Source: Adenanthera pavonina
Lineage: Eukaryota; Streptophyta; Magnoliopsida; Fabales; Fabaceae
DNA length: 64,000 nt
Assembly (NCBI GenBank): GCA_026686845.1
Contig: JAIVEN010000004.1
Span: 12,370,827-12,434,826, forward strand
Direction of reading: 5' to 3'
The notes beneath the pieces are model-generated. The model worked only from the letters and a program-made list of their open reading frames with translations, did not search any database and was not told the DNA's origin. Both the position numbers and the translations under genes were made by a program. This document shows, piece after piece, positions 23,723-36,586 of this stretch. Each line of letters opens with the position of its first letter. Position 1 is the stretch's first letter.

Positions 23723-24904
23723 TATCTTCATTCCTCATATTCTAAAGACAAACCATATTAAAAATTCTAAATCATAGATGGAAATTTATGGATGTTACGT
23801 AAAGTGGTTCCCTTATTTGTGGCGCATATATATGTGTTGACAAATGCATTAGAGAGACTTATCTTTATTGTAATGATACTTCAAAAAAAGAATACGTACT
23901 TATATCTAATACTTATTAGATACAATACTCATATCATACTTCACAATATGTATCATAAGCATACCCTTATTTTTTTTCTTCACAAAGTTCTAAAATGACT
24001 TAAGTCTCATAAAAGAACTCAATTTTTTGTTTCTTATTTTAGATTTTTTTTATATTATTTTTAAAATATTTGTTTAAAACTCAATTTTTTTATGTAATTT
24101 ATCTTTGATACATTAATTTATTAAATATGTATATAAATTTTATATGTATATTACTCATACTCATATCTTATGATTTTAAAATTTATCATATTCAAAGTAT
24201 TGTATTGTGTCGTACATAATACCTGCACTCGTATCCATGCATCATATGACTTACCTAATATTCCAATCTTATATGTACTGTTCAAATCTCATGGGAAGAT
24301 ACAGATCCCTATAGTTATAAGCAAAGATGAATTTAGGAAAAATGGATTTGCAGTTCTGATTACATGTGCACCATGCTTCATTCAGGCCATTTAGATGAAA
24401 TATGAAAGGCCTAGATTTTATTGTTTTCATTTATTATTTTTAAGCGAAACGTTTCATTTTCTGTAACTTAATAATAAATATAAGATTAATATTATTTTGT
24501 ATTCTATATTATTTAAAAGATAAAATCATTAAAATGTATTTTAAAAATGAAAATTTTGAACCATTCAAATCTCATGTAAATGACCAAGATGAGAAGTATA
24601 AATTATACTACAATTGTGAGCAAAGATATGAACCAAAACTATTTTCATTAAATTCAACTCCTATGAAGTTGGGGGTAAAAAAAGAAACTCCTATGAAACT
24701 ACTGATGAGTGGGCCACTAATCACTTTTGTCTAATTATATTGACACCATTGTGTGAACTAGCCAGACTTTGAAGAGCTAAGACCATTTGTACCCATGAAT
24801 GAATATAATGCATCGTAGTTTGATAATCATAATTATTTTCAAGCGACTGATGCATGGATTTGGTAGGAGAATTTTATTTCATGCAATTAATATCATGTAT
24901 AGTA

Positions 24905-25190
24905 CTCTTCTTGTTTCTTATTATAAATCATATTTTAGAAGAATTAGAGTATATAAAATGTAATTCACTTTATAAGTATTAACTATCAATTTTTATATTT
25001 GTCCCTCATTAAATAATTGTAATGGAGAGAAAATAAAAAAGATATAATGAAGATAGATTATAATTTAATGAGGATAATATTAGAAAATTATGGTAAATTT
25101 TATAAAGTTCAAGAATTTTAATTATTTTTAACAACTTTTGTTATATATATAAATGGGTTAGAAGTGATTTATAACACACAACAAAGGAAG
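24905..25190. mobile_element. Stowaway-like MITE (Tc1/mariner type)
   Basis: The left end is CTCTTCTTGTTTCTTATTAT and the right end, reverse-complemented, is CTTCCTTTGTTGTGTGTTAT; both continue into AAATCA. The TA dinucleotide flanks both ends (24903-24904 and 25191-25192). The terminus resembles the CTCCCTCCGTTTC consensus of Stowaway. The length of 286 bp, high AT content and absence of an ORF also fit. Confidence 0.68.
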
Positions 25191-26475
25191 TACTGTACAA
25201 AAAGGGGGGACAAAATAATAAAAATCATAGTGAAATTAGCCTAATAATTGATATGAATATATCCTAGCCTAACAATATGCTCCTGTTCTTGATTCTTAGT
25301 AGGATATATTCATCGTATTAAATGGAATATATATATATATAAGTTTTTGGTTTCCACTTGCTTCTGTGTATGTTAAATTTTCTTATTTATTTTTTAATTT
25401 CTTTTTCATAAATATTTTTTAATTTCTTTTAATCATGAATATATCAACACATATATATCAATACAAAACCACACTGTTAATTGTTTATGAAAAGTACGGT
25501 TTTTAGTAATTTTCTTGCACGTATCCATCTCTAGTTAGTATACTATATATTGTATTAATTATTTATTAGTTTTCATTGAGATGTCTTTATTATTTGTTAA
25601 TTGTTAATATTTAGAAGTGAAATAAGTTATAATAAAGCAGAAAATAATCATTAACAAATTTTGATTAAATTTAAAAAAAACTAGAAATTAGTTTATGGAA
25701 TCATCTCTATATCTATCTTATATCCAATAGAATTTGTAGAACTCCAAAAAATTTTTGAAGAATTTGTCATAACTGGGTTTTAATTTTATTTGAACTGTGC
25801 ATACTATTTTAAACCCAAAGATAATCTCGTTGCCATTATCATTGTGAGTATTGAAGGGCTCATGTGTGACTAACTTTTCTATTGATAAGCAGAGCGTTTA
25901 ATTAAAGTAAATATTTGAGTGTTTGACTTATAAAGGGAAAAGTTGATCACATGCATCCTTAAATACGTTCTCTTCTTTAAATCATATTAATTCTGTTCTC
26001 CACTTTGATTACATTGTTATAGTAATGTATTTCTACAAATCACATTCGAGTGCAAATGTGCAATTCCCAAAGACGTACGAACGAAAATTCTAAGACCATT
26101 TTCGACATCACGATGGAAAGGGAAAAAGAGTTGAAAAAATTTGTATATTGATCATGTACATTGTAATTATTATTTAACATTTAACTCCTGTGAATACTTT
26201 AATTTAAGAAGTAAGAGTATATAAATTATTTTTCATTGACAAAATTTTTTTAAGATGAAGGCAAATTGAATAGGGTTCATCCATGTGGCAGTCACTCGAT
26301 ATTAATTTTTTAGAATTTTTTAAAATCTAAAATAAAAATAATTTTATAATTATTTCTCTTTTAAAAATGTGATTTATCATTTAAAAAAATAGAAATTACA
26401 AACTTTAAATTTTGATTTTCTAAATTAAATATGGATGGTACAGATCTTGTTTTAGTAATGTGCTCATAAACATAT

Positions 26476-26558
26476 GTGTATTAAACAGGTTTTGATGAGA
26501 CTTCTTTGATTTATCTAATGTGTATTAAACAGGTTTTGATGAGACTTCTTTGATTTAA
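26476..26558. repeat. 44-bp tandem duplication
   Basis: TGTGTATTAAACAGGTTTTG... is repeated at 26476 and 26520, essentially identical over about 39 bases, so a recent slippage or duplication. Confidence 0.92.
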
Positions 26559-27030
26559 AATATAAGAGAATGTATCTGCAAAGATTTCATTATAAGTGAA
26601 TGAATAAATATTAAATTAGACAATTCGTTCCCTGGACTTTTTCAACAGCAAATGTAAACTTTATCTGCAATGTGAACAGTTCAGGTTTCCAATTAAAATC
26701 TAAATAGCTGATACAAATGGTGAACATATCCTTCGTCAATATCAATTGAGTAAAATGATATTCCTGAGTTAAAAAAATCAGACTTATTATAGAATTCATC
26801 AAATCATTAAGTCCAGAATCAATGATTTAAAAGAGATTAAACCATGTTAAAGTAGTTGTAAATAATTTGTATTATAAAGATTAAAATAATATTATTATAT
26901 AAAAAATTAGAACATAAATAAAAAGGGTAAAGATTAAAGGGAAAAAATGCTAGTATTTATTCCATTAATGATCAAATACAAATATGAACATAAATATAAA
27001 ATATAAATTCTAAATTATCAATTATTAATT

Positions 27031-27192
27031 AATCAGTAAATAGTATTTTTATTTTCATTGGTAATCAAGAAGTATTAAATTACAGAGAAAAAGTTATTAA
27101 TTAAAAAAAACTAATCAGTAAATAGTATTTTTATTTTCATTGGTAATCAAGAAGTATTAAATTACACAGAAAAAGTTATTAATTAAAAAAAC
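27031..27192. repeat. 82-bp tandem duplication
   Basis: AATCAGTAAATAGTATTTTT... is repeated at 27031 and 27113 with only one or two differences. Confidence 0.92.
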
Positions 27193-27439
27193 AAAAGGGA
27201 AGGTCGATCCGCACACAGCACGTATGGGGGATATGTGTGCAGATGGTATTGAGGATTTTAAAAAAATGCATTAATTACTGTGGGTGTGAATTTGAAATTT
27301 AAAAGTTGAATTTGAAGAAAATAAATAAATAAATAAATAAAAAGTGAAATACAATAATTTCGTTGTGCACCAAAAACTGGAATACTGGGAATAGCGGAAC
27401 TTGAGGAGCACGCCTGAGGTTGTGGAGTATTCACCGACG

Positions 27440-28330
27440 CCATTTTTGCCGTCGATTTCCACCATTGCAGATCTCACTCACAAACAGTCTCACTCTCCAT
27501 CCCACATCTCTCTTTATCTATCTCTGTCTCTCTCTGTGTTGGTGGTTCATCTGAGGTGCGTGGATCTCTGAAGTTTCGTCTCACTCTCTCTTGCGTGGAT
27601 CTCTGCTTCGTTTCTCTGTCTATCTGTGTTGGTGGTTCATCTCAGGTGCTCCTACAACGCGCCCAGAAGTTGAGCTTCAACCTCTCTTCCTCGGATTCTC
27701 TCCATCCTTCTTGCCTTGCTCTTGGCCGTTGCCACTGTAAGTTTTATTTCTGCCAACTGTATATTTTCTTCAAAGTCCTATATATTGAGGGGTGGAGCCC
27801 AAGCTTAATTTTTTTTTAGAAAAATCTCAAAAATAAAAATAGGGGAAAGAGTGTTAAATTTTGTGGTGTAGGTATTGGAATATAAAAGTGAGTGTGAGGT
27901 AACGATTGAAGGAGAGGGGGAGATTGAGAGTGTGAGACAGCGATCTTCAAAGAGAGATCGATGGCTGTGAAAGAGAGGGAGAGCAGAGGAGTGATTTTGA
28001 GAGAGAGAGCCATGGAGCTTTAATGTTTTTTTTTCGTTGCTCTGTTTCTCATTTTTGTTTCATAATTTATATTTTGGGTGCGAAAAGAATTTGTGTTCTA
28101 CTTTAATGTAAATTCATATCATTTTCGAATCCTTTTGCAGCCATACCTACAGTTCGCATGCTGATATTGGAGAGAAGGAGCAAATATAATGAAGAGCCTT
28201 GTCTTAAAGGGAAGATTGTGACCCCAAATTCAAAAATGTTGGGTTTGGATGGGTTGAAGAGTGCCACCGAAAACTTGGGACAAAATGCTGGGAGTGGGCG
28301 GCATCGGAAAAAGGTAACTTTTTTTTTTTT
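27440..28330 (+). other. Possible exon/5' UTR fragment of an unidentified gene
   Basis: CT-rich, UTR-like sequence (27475-27640, with an internal partial duplication of TGTGTTGGTGGTTCATCT) is followed by a GTAAGT-type donor at about 27737. A TTTTGCAG acceptor at about 28140 precedes an open stretch (28141-28315: MLILERRSKYNEEPCLKG ...) that ends at a GTAAC donor. The arrangement looks like two exons. I do not recognise the peptide and no further exon is evident, so this may be a captured or orphaned fragment. The divergent minus-strand frame 27443-27258 (MASVNTPQPQAC...) is not convincing. Confidence 0.3.
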
Positions 28331-30908
28331 GTTTTTTCAAGGGAAAAGGTTACTTTAATCCGTACAATCACTTACAAAAGCCATTCCCGGACGCTTTTTT
28401 ATATATATATAAAAAAAAAGACAGGGCCCAAAATTTAGGAAATCCCTAGATTTGGCCCAAATAATGTATAGATTAAATTATTCTATGCATTTGCGTAATT
28501 TTGTTTGATTCTTTTATGTAGTTCTAACTCTATTTTTTTATAATTTTTTGATAAATTTTAACACTATGATCATGATGTATTACCATTGAATTGACTAATG
28601 ATCAAGCCAATCTGAACCAAGATATTTTACTTCTGTATTGGATTCATATATCTAGTAAGCCAAACATGAACAATCTTACACTCGCACACACATTGGAGGC
28701 CATATATATATATCGTTCATATAATATGACCATGGAGAAATATTCAATGTTGAGTGTCCAAAAGTAACAGTAAGCCGATGACGTAAACTGTGGGTCTTAC
28801 CGAAGATTAAAAATGTAACTAGAACAGGATATGAAACATACACAGATATAATTTGGAACATGATAATTAAAGAAATATAAAAATAAAATTGGAATAGTCT
28901 TGTAACTCAAAAATGCTAAAATAATGTAAACAGAATCTTTATCGGTACTACTAAAAAGTACTCTGATTGAGATATATCTGGATCAGGAAAAATTGAGCAA
29001 TTGAAAGACACTTAGAGCTCTCTCATGCGTGAAATTCCTGCAGCCATGTGACACAATTACATATTCTATTATTTCTTGAAATACTTCTTGAAGAAGGTTA
29101 CAAAAAAGTAACCATAGTTAGCTTAGTTTACTAACCATGATTAACCATCAATTAAGCCACTTAAGCACCCTCCTTCCTCTCCACTTTGGGCGTGTTTTCT
29201 CCAGTAAAAGACCAGAAAGAAAACGTAAGAAAAGGAGGAAGGAAGGAGGGAAAGAAAGAGGGAAAATCCAAGGAAATTCAAAGCTCAAGTTGGTAAGTTT
29301 GTCTCCTACCACCTTAAGCTTACTATCTATGGTTTTTAAAGTATGATTCATGGAGTGAAATTTCTTCTCCATCCTCTTAGGGTTTCGGCCAAAATGTGAT
29401 TTAGCAAAGGGATGAGTTTTTAAACCATTAAACTTAGGGAAAAACTTAGACTAACCACTAGAAGCAAGAATCCATGGCTAGTTTGAAGTGTTTTGAAGAA
29501 AATATTTTTCTTTCATTTTATGCCAATTTCGATTAGAACAAGGGCAGTATTTAGAGTTGGAATTTCATTATTTTGACCTCAAAAATGGATTCTCCATGGT
29601 CTAAAACCATAAAAACAAGTGTGTTGTACAAAGAAAGATCAAAAGAAAACTAAGTGAAAAAATTAGGGTTTAGTCAACATAGTATTGTGTGATTTCAAAA
29701 ATTAATGACTAAATTGATTAAATGATGATATGGAGGCCCAAGAACTGGCATGCCAAGTGTGAAAGTGTTAGGAGGCCCAAGAAGTGGCATACCAAGTGTA
29801 GAAAGGAAGTGAGTGTTATAAGGTAGTTAATTTCCCTTACTTGCATTATATTATCATATTTGTTTTCAATGTGCTTTGTGCCTTGTCATATGATTGTAAT
29901 GGTATTTTGAAACGATTTATGTGTATTGGTTGAGTTGATTGAGGGGCATTGAGACCTTGGGGTATCCATTTTTGAAAATGGAACTCTGCCGAAAATTTTA
30001 TGAATTCATATGATGTAAATGTTTTAATGTATTCAAAATGTGTTATCTTAATATTTTCATGCTTAATGTGATGATATGATGACATGTTGGGTGTTAGCTA
30101 CTGAGATTCTTTAAATCTCACTCTCCCATATATTAAACATGAATAGGGAACAATTATGGTAAGATCACCCATGAAGAGAAAGGAAAGGAGAAAGCTTAAT
30201 ATTTAAGCTAGTGATACTTGCATGGGCCATGAACTTGAAACTTTTATTTAAATTTGTAGAGATAATGTTGGATATGCTTCTTCAAGCTTTCATGTCCCTT
30301 TAAGTGTCAAGGAATGTATAATATGAAAATGATATATGACCATGTAAATATTTTATAGCTTTTGTTTGACAAAGTAGTAAGATATAAATGGTCATTTTGA
30401 CCTATGCAGAGTGAACATGTCACTGTTTGGACTTTTTAATGTATAAAGTATAAATGTTATATATGATTGAAAAGTAAATAGACAGGGCTTTAAAATGATC
30501 CAAAGATCATTCAATTTGGATGTATATACGAATTATGGTGATTTTTCAAAATTAGCCTAGAAAATTTGAATTTCATAAATTTATCATATGAATAGTGAAA
30601 TCTTCACGAAATTTACTGTACTAATTGATCAGGTAATTGCTCTGATTGATATTTTTCTCATATAGATAATGTTTTAAGCTATTCATAGAGACTTGAATCA
30701 CTCTTATATAATTTTTATTGAATTAGTTACAATTTTCAAAAGTTTGCCGAAAAAGAAGGAAAAAATGGGATTAAATGAATAGTACCATTTAAATTGATTA
30801 AATTTATTATAATATTTTATTGTGATTCAAGTTTCTAATTAAGTAAAGTTGGTCTCTAATGAGGTATAATACATGGGAAATGGTCATAGATAGAGGTGTC
30901 ACACTTTT

Positions 30909-30920
30909 TGATATCAGAGT
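30909..30920 (+). promoter_or_regulatory. PBS of the plus-strand gypsy remnant
   Basis: TGATATCAGAGT matches the initiator tRNA-Met PBS TGGTATCAGAGC at ten of twelve bases. It starts five bases after the ...GTGTCACA LTR end and fixes the sense direction of this LTR family. Confidence 0.75.
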
Positions 30921-31055
30921 CGAAAGTTTAGGCTCTCAGAGCAATAATAATGGGCCAGTACAGTTTAAGTTTAGGAAAAATGGATATTAATAAATAAATT
31001 ATTTCTTGGTATTAATCTACTAACTAGTTGTTATTGTAATTGAAGGATAGTAAAG

Positions 31056-31690
31056 ATGTCTTCAACAAATAGCAGCTTAATTGTGGACGATCATGAAGAG
31101 CTTGTGATGGTACCGGAGGAACACCGTCACGAGGAAAGTATAGGTTCCAATGAGGTTCCAATTGAGAATGTAGAGGAAGAACAGTATGAAGTAGAAAATT
31201 CTCAACCAATACGAAAGGCCATCCCAGCAATGCCAATACAGGCAATTCCTCCTTTAGATGCTTCACCCCAAGAAAGGGGAGTTGAAGTTTATGAAGATGC
31301 AGACTGGGAGTTAGCTTTCTTATTGGACCTAGATAATACCCCAGACAATAGACCATCAAACATAGAGATGATAGTTTACAGGATAGTAAGAAAGTTTTCC
31401 AAAGAATATGTGGTTCACACAGAGGGTCCTGATAAGGTTTTGTCTTTTATGACTAGATTATCCTAAGTCTAATATGATTTAGAGAGACTAGGGAATAAGT
31501 ATCCTAAACAACTATGGATTGATACTATGCTCAAGGAGATGCTTGATGATGAGTTATGGACGGAGATTAAGGCCAAGTTAGAAGGTAGAGAATATGATAA
31601 CCTGACACATTGCATCTAGATATATTATGTTGAGGCCAATATGAGAACCTAACACATGGTAAGGATGAACAATGGAGAGCGGAGTTATAT
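31056..31690 (+). pseudogene. gag: Gypsy gag N-terminal remnant
   Basis: The frame opens at ATG 31056, about 135 bp after the PBS (MSSTNSSLIVDDHEELVMVPE). It stays open for 136 codons, rich in Glu and Pro, to a stop at 31464-31466. Similar coding continues in a shifted or stop-interrupted frame (DLERLGNKYPKQLWIDTMLK, then ELWTEIKAKLEGREYDNLTH). Position and composition suggest gypsy gag, but no zinc knuckle is reached before similarity is lost. Confidence 0.55.
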
Positions 31691-32134
31691 GGAAGTTGGC
31701 TATTTTTCACAACAATGATGATACTCTTGTATTGATTGTGATGAGTGGACGAAATGGCTTATCCTATTTGATGGCAAGCAAGGAGGGTGAGCTTATTTGA
31801 ACTTTAATTAGTAAGGTTCAGTTTTGAGCGTACATCATAGCTATGCATAAGATGGTTTTGCAATACTGAAAGAAAGGTGGCACTTGTCAAGTCAAGATGG
31901 CCAGATCAATGTAAAACAATTAGATCTTGGGGAAAAAGACAATTTGGGACCTCCAACAACAATTAATAACAAATAAAGATCTCCAATTGATCTAATCATC
32001 CAGAAGTATCAAAGCTCTAAATTGGGATAAAAATAAAATGCAATAGACAAAATTAGCCTCAACAGTTAATAATGGAATCAAATAAAAAGAACTTGCTCCT
32101 TTGTTGTCCCTTTGAGATCTTTGTGCAGAAGAAA

Positions 32135-32370
32135 AATCCCTGCGCCATGCTCCCTCTGTGATTGTGCTCTAACTGCTGAAGTTGGTTCTTTGTCACATGC
32201 CACAGTCTTGCTTTGTGGTGGTATGTCGAAAGGCTTTGTAGATATAGTTCTCTCTCTCTCTCTCACTCTGGGAAACAAAATCCCTAGCCTGTACTCCATA
32301 TGCAATCGTGCTCCAGTAGATGAAGTTGGTGCTCCATCTCACTGTATGACTGTACTTTGTGGCGGTTCTT
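32135..32370. repeat. Diverged direct repeat, about 140 bp apart
   Basis: Two copies of a block ending CTTTGTGGTGG / CTTTGTGGCGG, each containing GAAGTTGGT and CATGCTCC / TACTCC-type segments, begin near 32138 and 32280. The open frame 32112-32465 covers both, has no recognised domain and is not called as a gene. Confidence 0.5.
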
Positions 32371-32866
32371 CATCCCCTGCCATTCTCTGTGGTGGTCCAT
32401 TGGAAGCCTCAATCTTTGTGGTACTTCATTGTCAGCTGTGGGTGCTTGTGTTCTTTATTGGCTGACAATTTTCAAGTAAGTGTCATTTGGTATTTGAGTT
32501 TTTGCCCATGAGTTTCATTTATCTATAATGTGATCTTGCTATGGTTTGCTAGAAGGAATGAAATTTAGGGTTTTATTTTGATAGTCCATTGCTAGAATCT
32601 AACTTATGAATCCTAAGTTTCTGTTATTCACAAGCTAGGAAAAATCGTGAGGGTATTAGTAATTTAGTAGTACAAAAAACATAGTAAGTTTGAAACTTGA
32701 TAAACAATTCGTTATTGACTTGTCAAAAGAATAAAAAATTGCAATTTGTTCTGCCTACAATGTAGTGGCTCGTTTTATGTGGGAAATCACTAATTTGTGT
32801 CATAAGTTTCATAGGCAATGTCTCAGGAAGCTACATATTGATGTGGTCTGGAGGTTTCCATGAAGG

Positions 32867-33190
32867 GTTTATGTTAAACTCAATTTTGATGGAGCCTATA
32901 AAGGTCATAGTGGTGCTACTGGTAATAGGGGTCTTATTAGAGATGAAGAGGTTAGATGGATTTGTAGTTATGTGAGTATGTTGGGAAGTTATTCTACTAT
33001 TACAGCAGAACTTTAGGGAGCTTTATTAGACATCCGAATGTTAAAGGAATTGTGATATAGTGAAGTTTAAATTGAAAGTGATTCATTGATTGCTGTTCAC
33101 ATGGTGCAAAAAGTGTGAGATGAAGGTAAGAGTAGAAAAAGATTGCTAGGTTGTTTATTTAGACGAACTTCATTACAGCTTCAATGGCTT
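32867..33190 (+). pseudogene. RNase H (RVT_3-type) remnant, LINE-derived
   Basis: In one frame from 32867 the translation gives VYVKLNFDGAYKGHSGATGN, then GLIRDEEVRWICSYVSMLGS, TITAEL and IESDSLIAVHMVQKV. These are the acidic-site motifs (FDGA, AEL, ESDS) of the RNase H domain found at the end of plant LINE polyproteins and in plant RNase H-like genes. Stops follow AEL and occur at least three more times, so it is dead. No adjacent RT is visible. Confidence 0.75.
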
Positions 33191-34349
33191 TTCTTAAGTG
33201 CATGCATAATAAAATGGTTAGATTCTAGCAATATAGACAATGAAATTAAAATAGGTATACTCTGACTTTGTTTTACTCCCAAATTTTCCAACGTCATAAG
33301 CAACATGTGTATCAACATTAGTGGCTTTGAATTATGTTCGAATATAATAGACTATTATGTCAGTAGAGTATGCACACAGAGATATGGGAGTATAGCTTAG
33401 TAGGTTTATTTTATATGATTTGCTTTATATAGAGATATGGGAGTGTAGCTTAGTAGTTTTACATGAGTGTACATAGACATATGGGAGTGTCAGTAGAAAA
33501 GGAAAATTAAATAACTTGTGTACATGATTAGCTTACTAGTGAAGGAAAATTAAACTATTGTAAGGACTCTATATATAAGATGTAAATTTTGATTCTATTT
33601 TTATTACTTATATTTTTGTGTGTGTAATGATAGTTGTGGTCTATCAAATTGAAGTGCATTGACCTAACAAAAAAATTCAAAATTTTCTACATAGGTGAAA
33701 AATGGTAAAGCAAAAAGGAAGAGAAATTGCATCAAAATATTTTGAGGTATGCTATTTGTGACTTGAACTAAAACTGATTTTGTGATTTGATGTAATGTTA
33801 CTAATGTATTCCCTTTTTTAATGAATAGATTTCTTTCGAAATAAGATATTCATCAAAACAACTTTAAAAAGTTTTGAAGCACATAAAAAGGAGAGAGACA
33901 TTGCTGGAAAGGGTGGCAAAAATTGGTTTTGCCACCCTGTTGGACATAGAATGTTTTGTTCTACATAGAGTTATGTGAGGATGTGATTAAGGCATTTGAT
34001 CTACCTACCTCAAGTGTTTATATTAGAGGTAAACAACAGAAAATGGACTCCAAAGCTATTAATCGATTGTTTGGGTTACCCTATATTAGCTATATTAGGC
34101 AAGAAATTATTTTAGAAGGTGATAGTGACACCTTCATTTTATTAAAGGGGGAATTTGGGAGAGTATCTTATGAGGTGATAGAAAATAAGATACTTTTAGG
34201 TATAGATGAAGATAAATTTGAGTTATTCTTTATTTTGTATTGCTTGGGAAACTTTCTTTGCCCAAGCACAAGTTCAAATATTAGTCATAGATTGCTAAAA
34301 GTTGTGTCTGGTCTAAGGCTTGGAGACACTCAGTATAACTGGTCTTCTT

Positions 34350-34453
34350 TGTTAGTATTGTTCCCTTCAAGAAGTATACTCTCTCCAAAGCCAGCCATCA
34401 TAATTCCCGGACTATGAGTTCCTTTGTATGGGAATCCGGGCTCTGATACCACT
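34350..34453 (-). repeat. Partial second copy (PBS and gag leader) beyond the 3' LTR of element 2
   Basis: 34440-34451 is a perfect PBS (minus-strand TGGTATCAGAGC), two bases from the LTR. 34350-34439 matches the leader and gag start of element 1 (13248-13333), including the 32 bp that are deleted from element 2's own gag. The piece ends at TGTTAGTATT, whose first six bases equal the LTR terminus TGTTAG, directly against the TTCTT duplication. Confidence 0.9.
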
Positions 34454-36315
34454 TGTTAGCAGGGCTGACTTCCCAAGAGGGGGGTGAATTGGGAAGTTTG
34501 AGATTTTTCTGCACAAAATGAAGTAAGTGAAGATATCACAGTATAATGAAAACAATGTGTAAAACAGAGCAAGGTGAAAAGTAAAGGAAAGGAGAAGAGA
34601 AGTCAGTGATTTATCCTGGTTCGGTCTATTTACTTGACCTACATCCAGTCCCCAAGACACCTCTTGAGATTTATCCACTATACAGCAAGAATTTCAGTGG
34701 GCTTCTTGCTAAAGCCGCAGTACATGAGTATGCTCTGTTTCTGAGCTCTCTCAAACTTTCCAAGCACTTTCACTATGTGCTTCCCAATCCCCTTGTGAAT
34801 ACCCCTCACAAGTAAATCTATCTCCCAGATGAAGAATAGATTGATTACAATGAAATAACTCTCTTGTAAAGAGTGGATATGAAAGTTTAAGTACAAGTTT
34901 AGAAGTTAAGAGGGTAAAAGCTTTTGAGAAGAAGATTCAGCAGGAATTCGGTATATACAAGTTTGATTCGTTACCCACAACTTCAAATGATGTTGTATTT
35001 ATAGATTTAGGTCTCAAATATCCGTTAGAGACTAAATCTATCCGTTGGGGAAGTTATTCAACGGTTACTCTGAAAAACTATCCGTTTACCAACCGCATTT
35101 AATGTTTCTGAAATACTGAAATTCGAATTTTGGTTGGCCAACAGACGAATTTCGAAGGAACCGAAGATTAAAGCTTCCAACGTTACAGCACGAAGTTCGT
35201 CTGTTCATGAAGTGAAATTCGAATTTTGAAACTTACAAAACATTTTCACAATGTGACATACGAATTTTCAAGAAGAAAGTTTTTCGGTTAAGTGTGAACA
35301 GTGTTTTCAATTTTTTACAGTGCCTTCAAAATTCGAATTTTGGATCCCCAAAATTCGTCTGTCCATTGAACGTTTAAAGGGACACAGTAGATTAATTTCT
35401 TCGAAATTCGAATTTTGAAAGGGCGAAATTCGTCTGTCAGAGAAACTCTTTTCAGACTAATTTCATCATTCGAATGTTGCAAATTCTTATCATTCGTATG
35501 TCAATGTTTCATTTCAATAGACTCAAGAACTTAGCTTCTGAAATTCGAATTTCAATGTTCAAAGTTCGTCTGTCAAAGAGCAGTTTTGAATACTGAAATC
35601 ACTCTTGATCTCATGTGAATTTTAACATAGTTTCAGACGAATTTCTTCCATTTTCTCAAGTTTTGTTTTGTTTGAAATTCGAATTTTGAAGACTCAAAGT
35701 TCGTCTGTTGCAAAGAAGCATCTTTCAGACTTATATGAAAATTCGAATGTTGGAAGTTCAAAATTTGTCTGTCAGAGAGCATTTATCAAACTCAATTTCA
35801 TTTTAATTTCAGATGCACTTTATCATAGTTTCAGACGAATTTCTTTGGTTTTTACAAACTTCATTTTACCTGAAATTCGAATTTTGAAAGTGTGAAGTTC
35901 GTCTGTTAGCAAAAGCCCTCTTTTCAGACTAGATCAAAATTCGAATTTTGAACAACCAAAATTCGTCTGACAGAGAGCCATCTCTTCAGACTTATTCAGT
36001 TTTAGCTCGAAATTCGAATTTTCAAAGGTAAAGTTCGAATTTCCAACTTGATAGTTTAGCTTAAACTTTCAACCATCGTCTGTTTGTGGGTGTTTTTCAA
36101 ATATTTGAAGATTTAACATAAAATCAAAGTTTGAAAACTTCTTTTCTTCAAATCAAAATCTTTTACCCAGTCATAACAAAAACTAAGGATCCTACAAAAG
36201 ATCTAACAGCAAGTACTCAGAAAATCTTCACTTGAACCAGCTTTGCTCTCCTTTGATATCTTCAATCCAAGCTCTTGAATGTTGGTTTGGAATCATCAAA
36301 ACTCTTGTTTCAACA
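34454..36315 (-). repeat. 3' LTR of copia element 2
   Basis: This 1,862-bp LTR has TG...CA ends and is almost identical to 44702-46563. Differences seen include C/T near 34645, C/A near 35022 and G/A transitions near 35330 and 35577. It carries the same TTCGAA / TTCGTCTG repeat field (about 35110-36090). It has a PPT on its inner side and a PBS on its outer side, so it could serve as the 3' LTR of one copy and the 5' LTR of the next. Confidence 0.93.
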
Positions 36316-36332
36316 TTCTCCCCCTTTTTGAT
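36316..36332 (-). promoter_or_regulatory. Polypurine tract of copia element 2
   Basis: On the minus strand it reads ATCAAAAAGGGGGAGAA directly upstream of the 3' LTR. A second tract, TTGAGGGGGAGCTTG, is at about 36381-36395, and a third copy lies within the env-position ORF near 36680-36692. Confidence 0.85.
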
Positions 36333-36586
36333 GATGACAAAACAACTTACAAACTGGATTAGTACTTAGGTTTGCTTTCACAAGCTCCCCCTCAACATAT
36401 GCATAAGATATCAACAAATTTAAGGCACAAAATATTGCAACAAAGGGATCCATTCATTTAATCAAGAGTTGCTTGCACAGAAACAAATTAAGCAAAGTTC
36501 AAACATCAAATCCAATTTAGACAACAAATCCAAAACACAAATACACAGTACAAAGTACAACAAGAGGACTTAAGCCTAATCTCCAA

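Larger units (their letters stand above)
17470..23799 (-). mobile_element. Decayed Ty3/gypsy (Tekay-like) retrotransposon, 3' end lost
   Basis: On the minus strand the order is 5' LTR (21882-23799), PBS, decayed gag (about 19880-21860), protease, RT, RNase H and integrase. RT before integrase defines gypsy. It is cut at 17470 within the integrase core, so the C-terminal integrase, any chromodomain, PPT and 3' LTR are missing. Many stops and small indels are present, so it is older than the copia elements. Confidence 0.85.
21882..23799 (-). repeat. 5' LTR of the minus-strand gypsy element, with nested MITE
   Basis: On plus it begins TGTAACACTTTAGG and ends GGATGTTACG, the inverse of the TGTAACATCC...GGTGTTACA ends of the solo LTR, with the last base changed. 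The internal sequence AGATTTGGAAAAATCTCAGTAG near 22867 is the reverse complement of the block preserved in the other LTR copies. Without the 606-bp MITE it is about 1.3 kb. A TC-rich tract at about 23398-23470 and a 64-bp tandem repeat lie near its sense 5' side. Confidence 0.7.
23800..27230. other. AT-rich intergenic stretch without recognisable genes
   Basis: Apart from the MITE at 24905-25190 and the tandem duplications listed separately, I see no coding region, tRNA or conserved motif. Open frames here are short, start at non-ATG codons or lack any recognisable domain. Confidence 0.6.
29100..31690 (+). mobile_element. Ty3/gypsy remnant: 5' LTR, PBS and gag start
   Basis: The LTR part (about 29100-30903) matches the solo LTR family in the plus orientation, including GAGATTCTTTAAATCTCACT near 30103 and the tail ACATGGGAAATGG...AGGTGTCACA ending at 30903. 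A PBS and a gag fragment follow. The outer LTR end is not identifiable: the expected first 0.8 kb is absent or unrecognisable. Nothing of pol is recognisable after about 31690. Confidence 0.75.

Noticed and set aside
27816..28013. 65-aa minus frame starting MALSLKITPLLSLS, resembling a signal peptide
   Set aside because: It is complementary to GA-rich, UTR-like sequence and has no continuation.
31024..31359. 111-aa minus-strand frame
   Set aside because: Shadow of the plus-strand gypsy gag remnant that follows a PBS.
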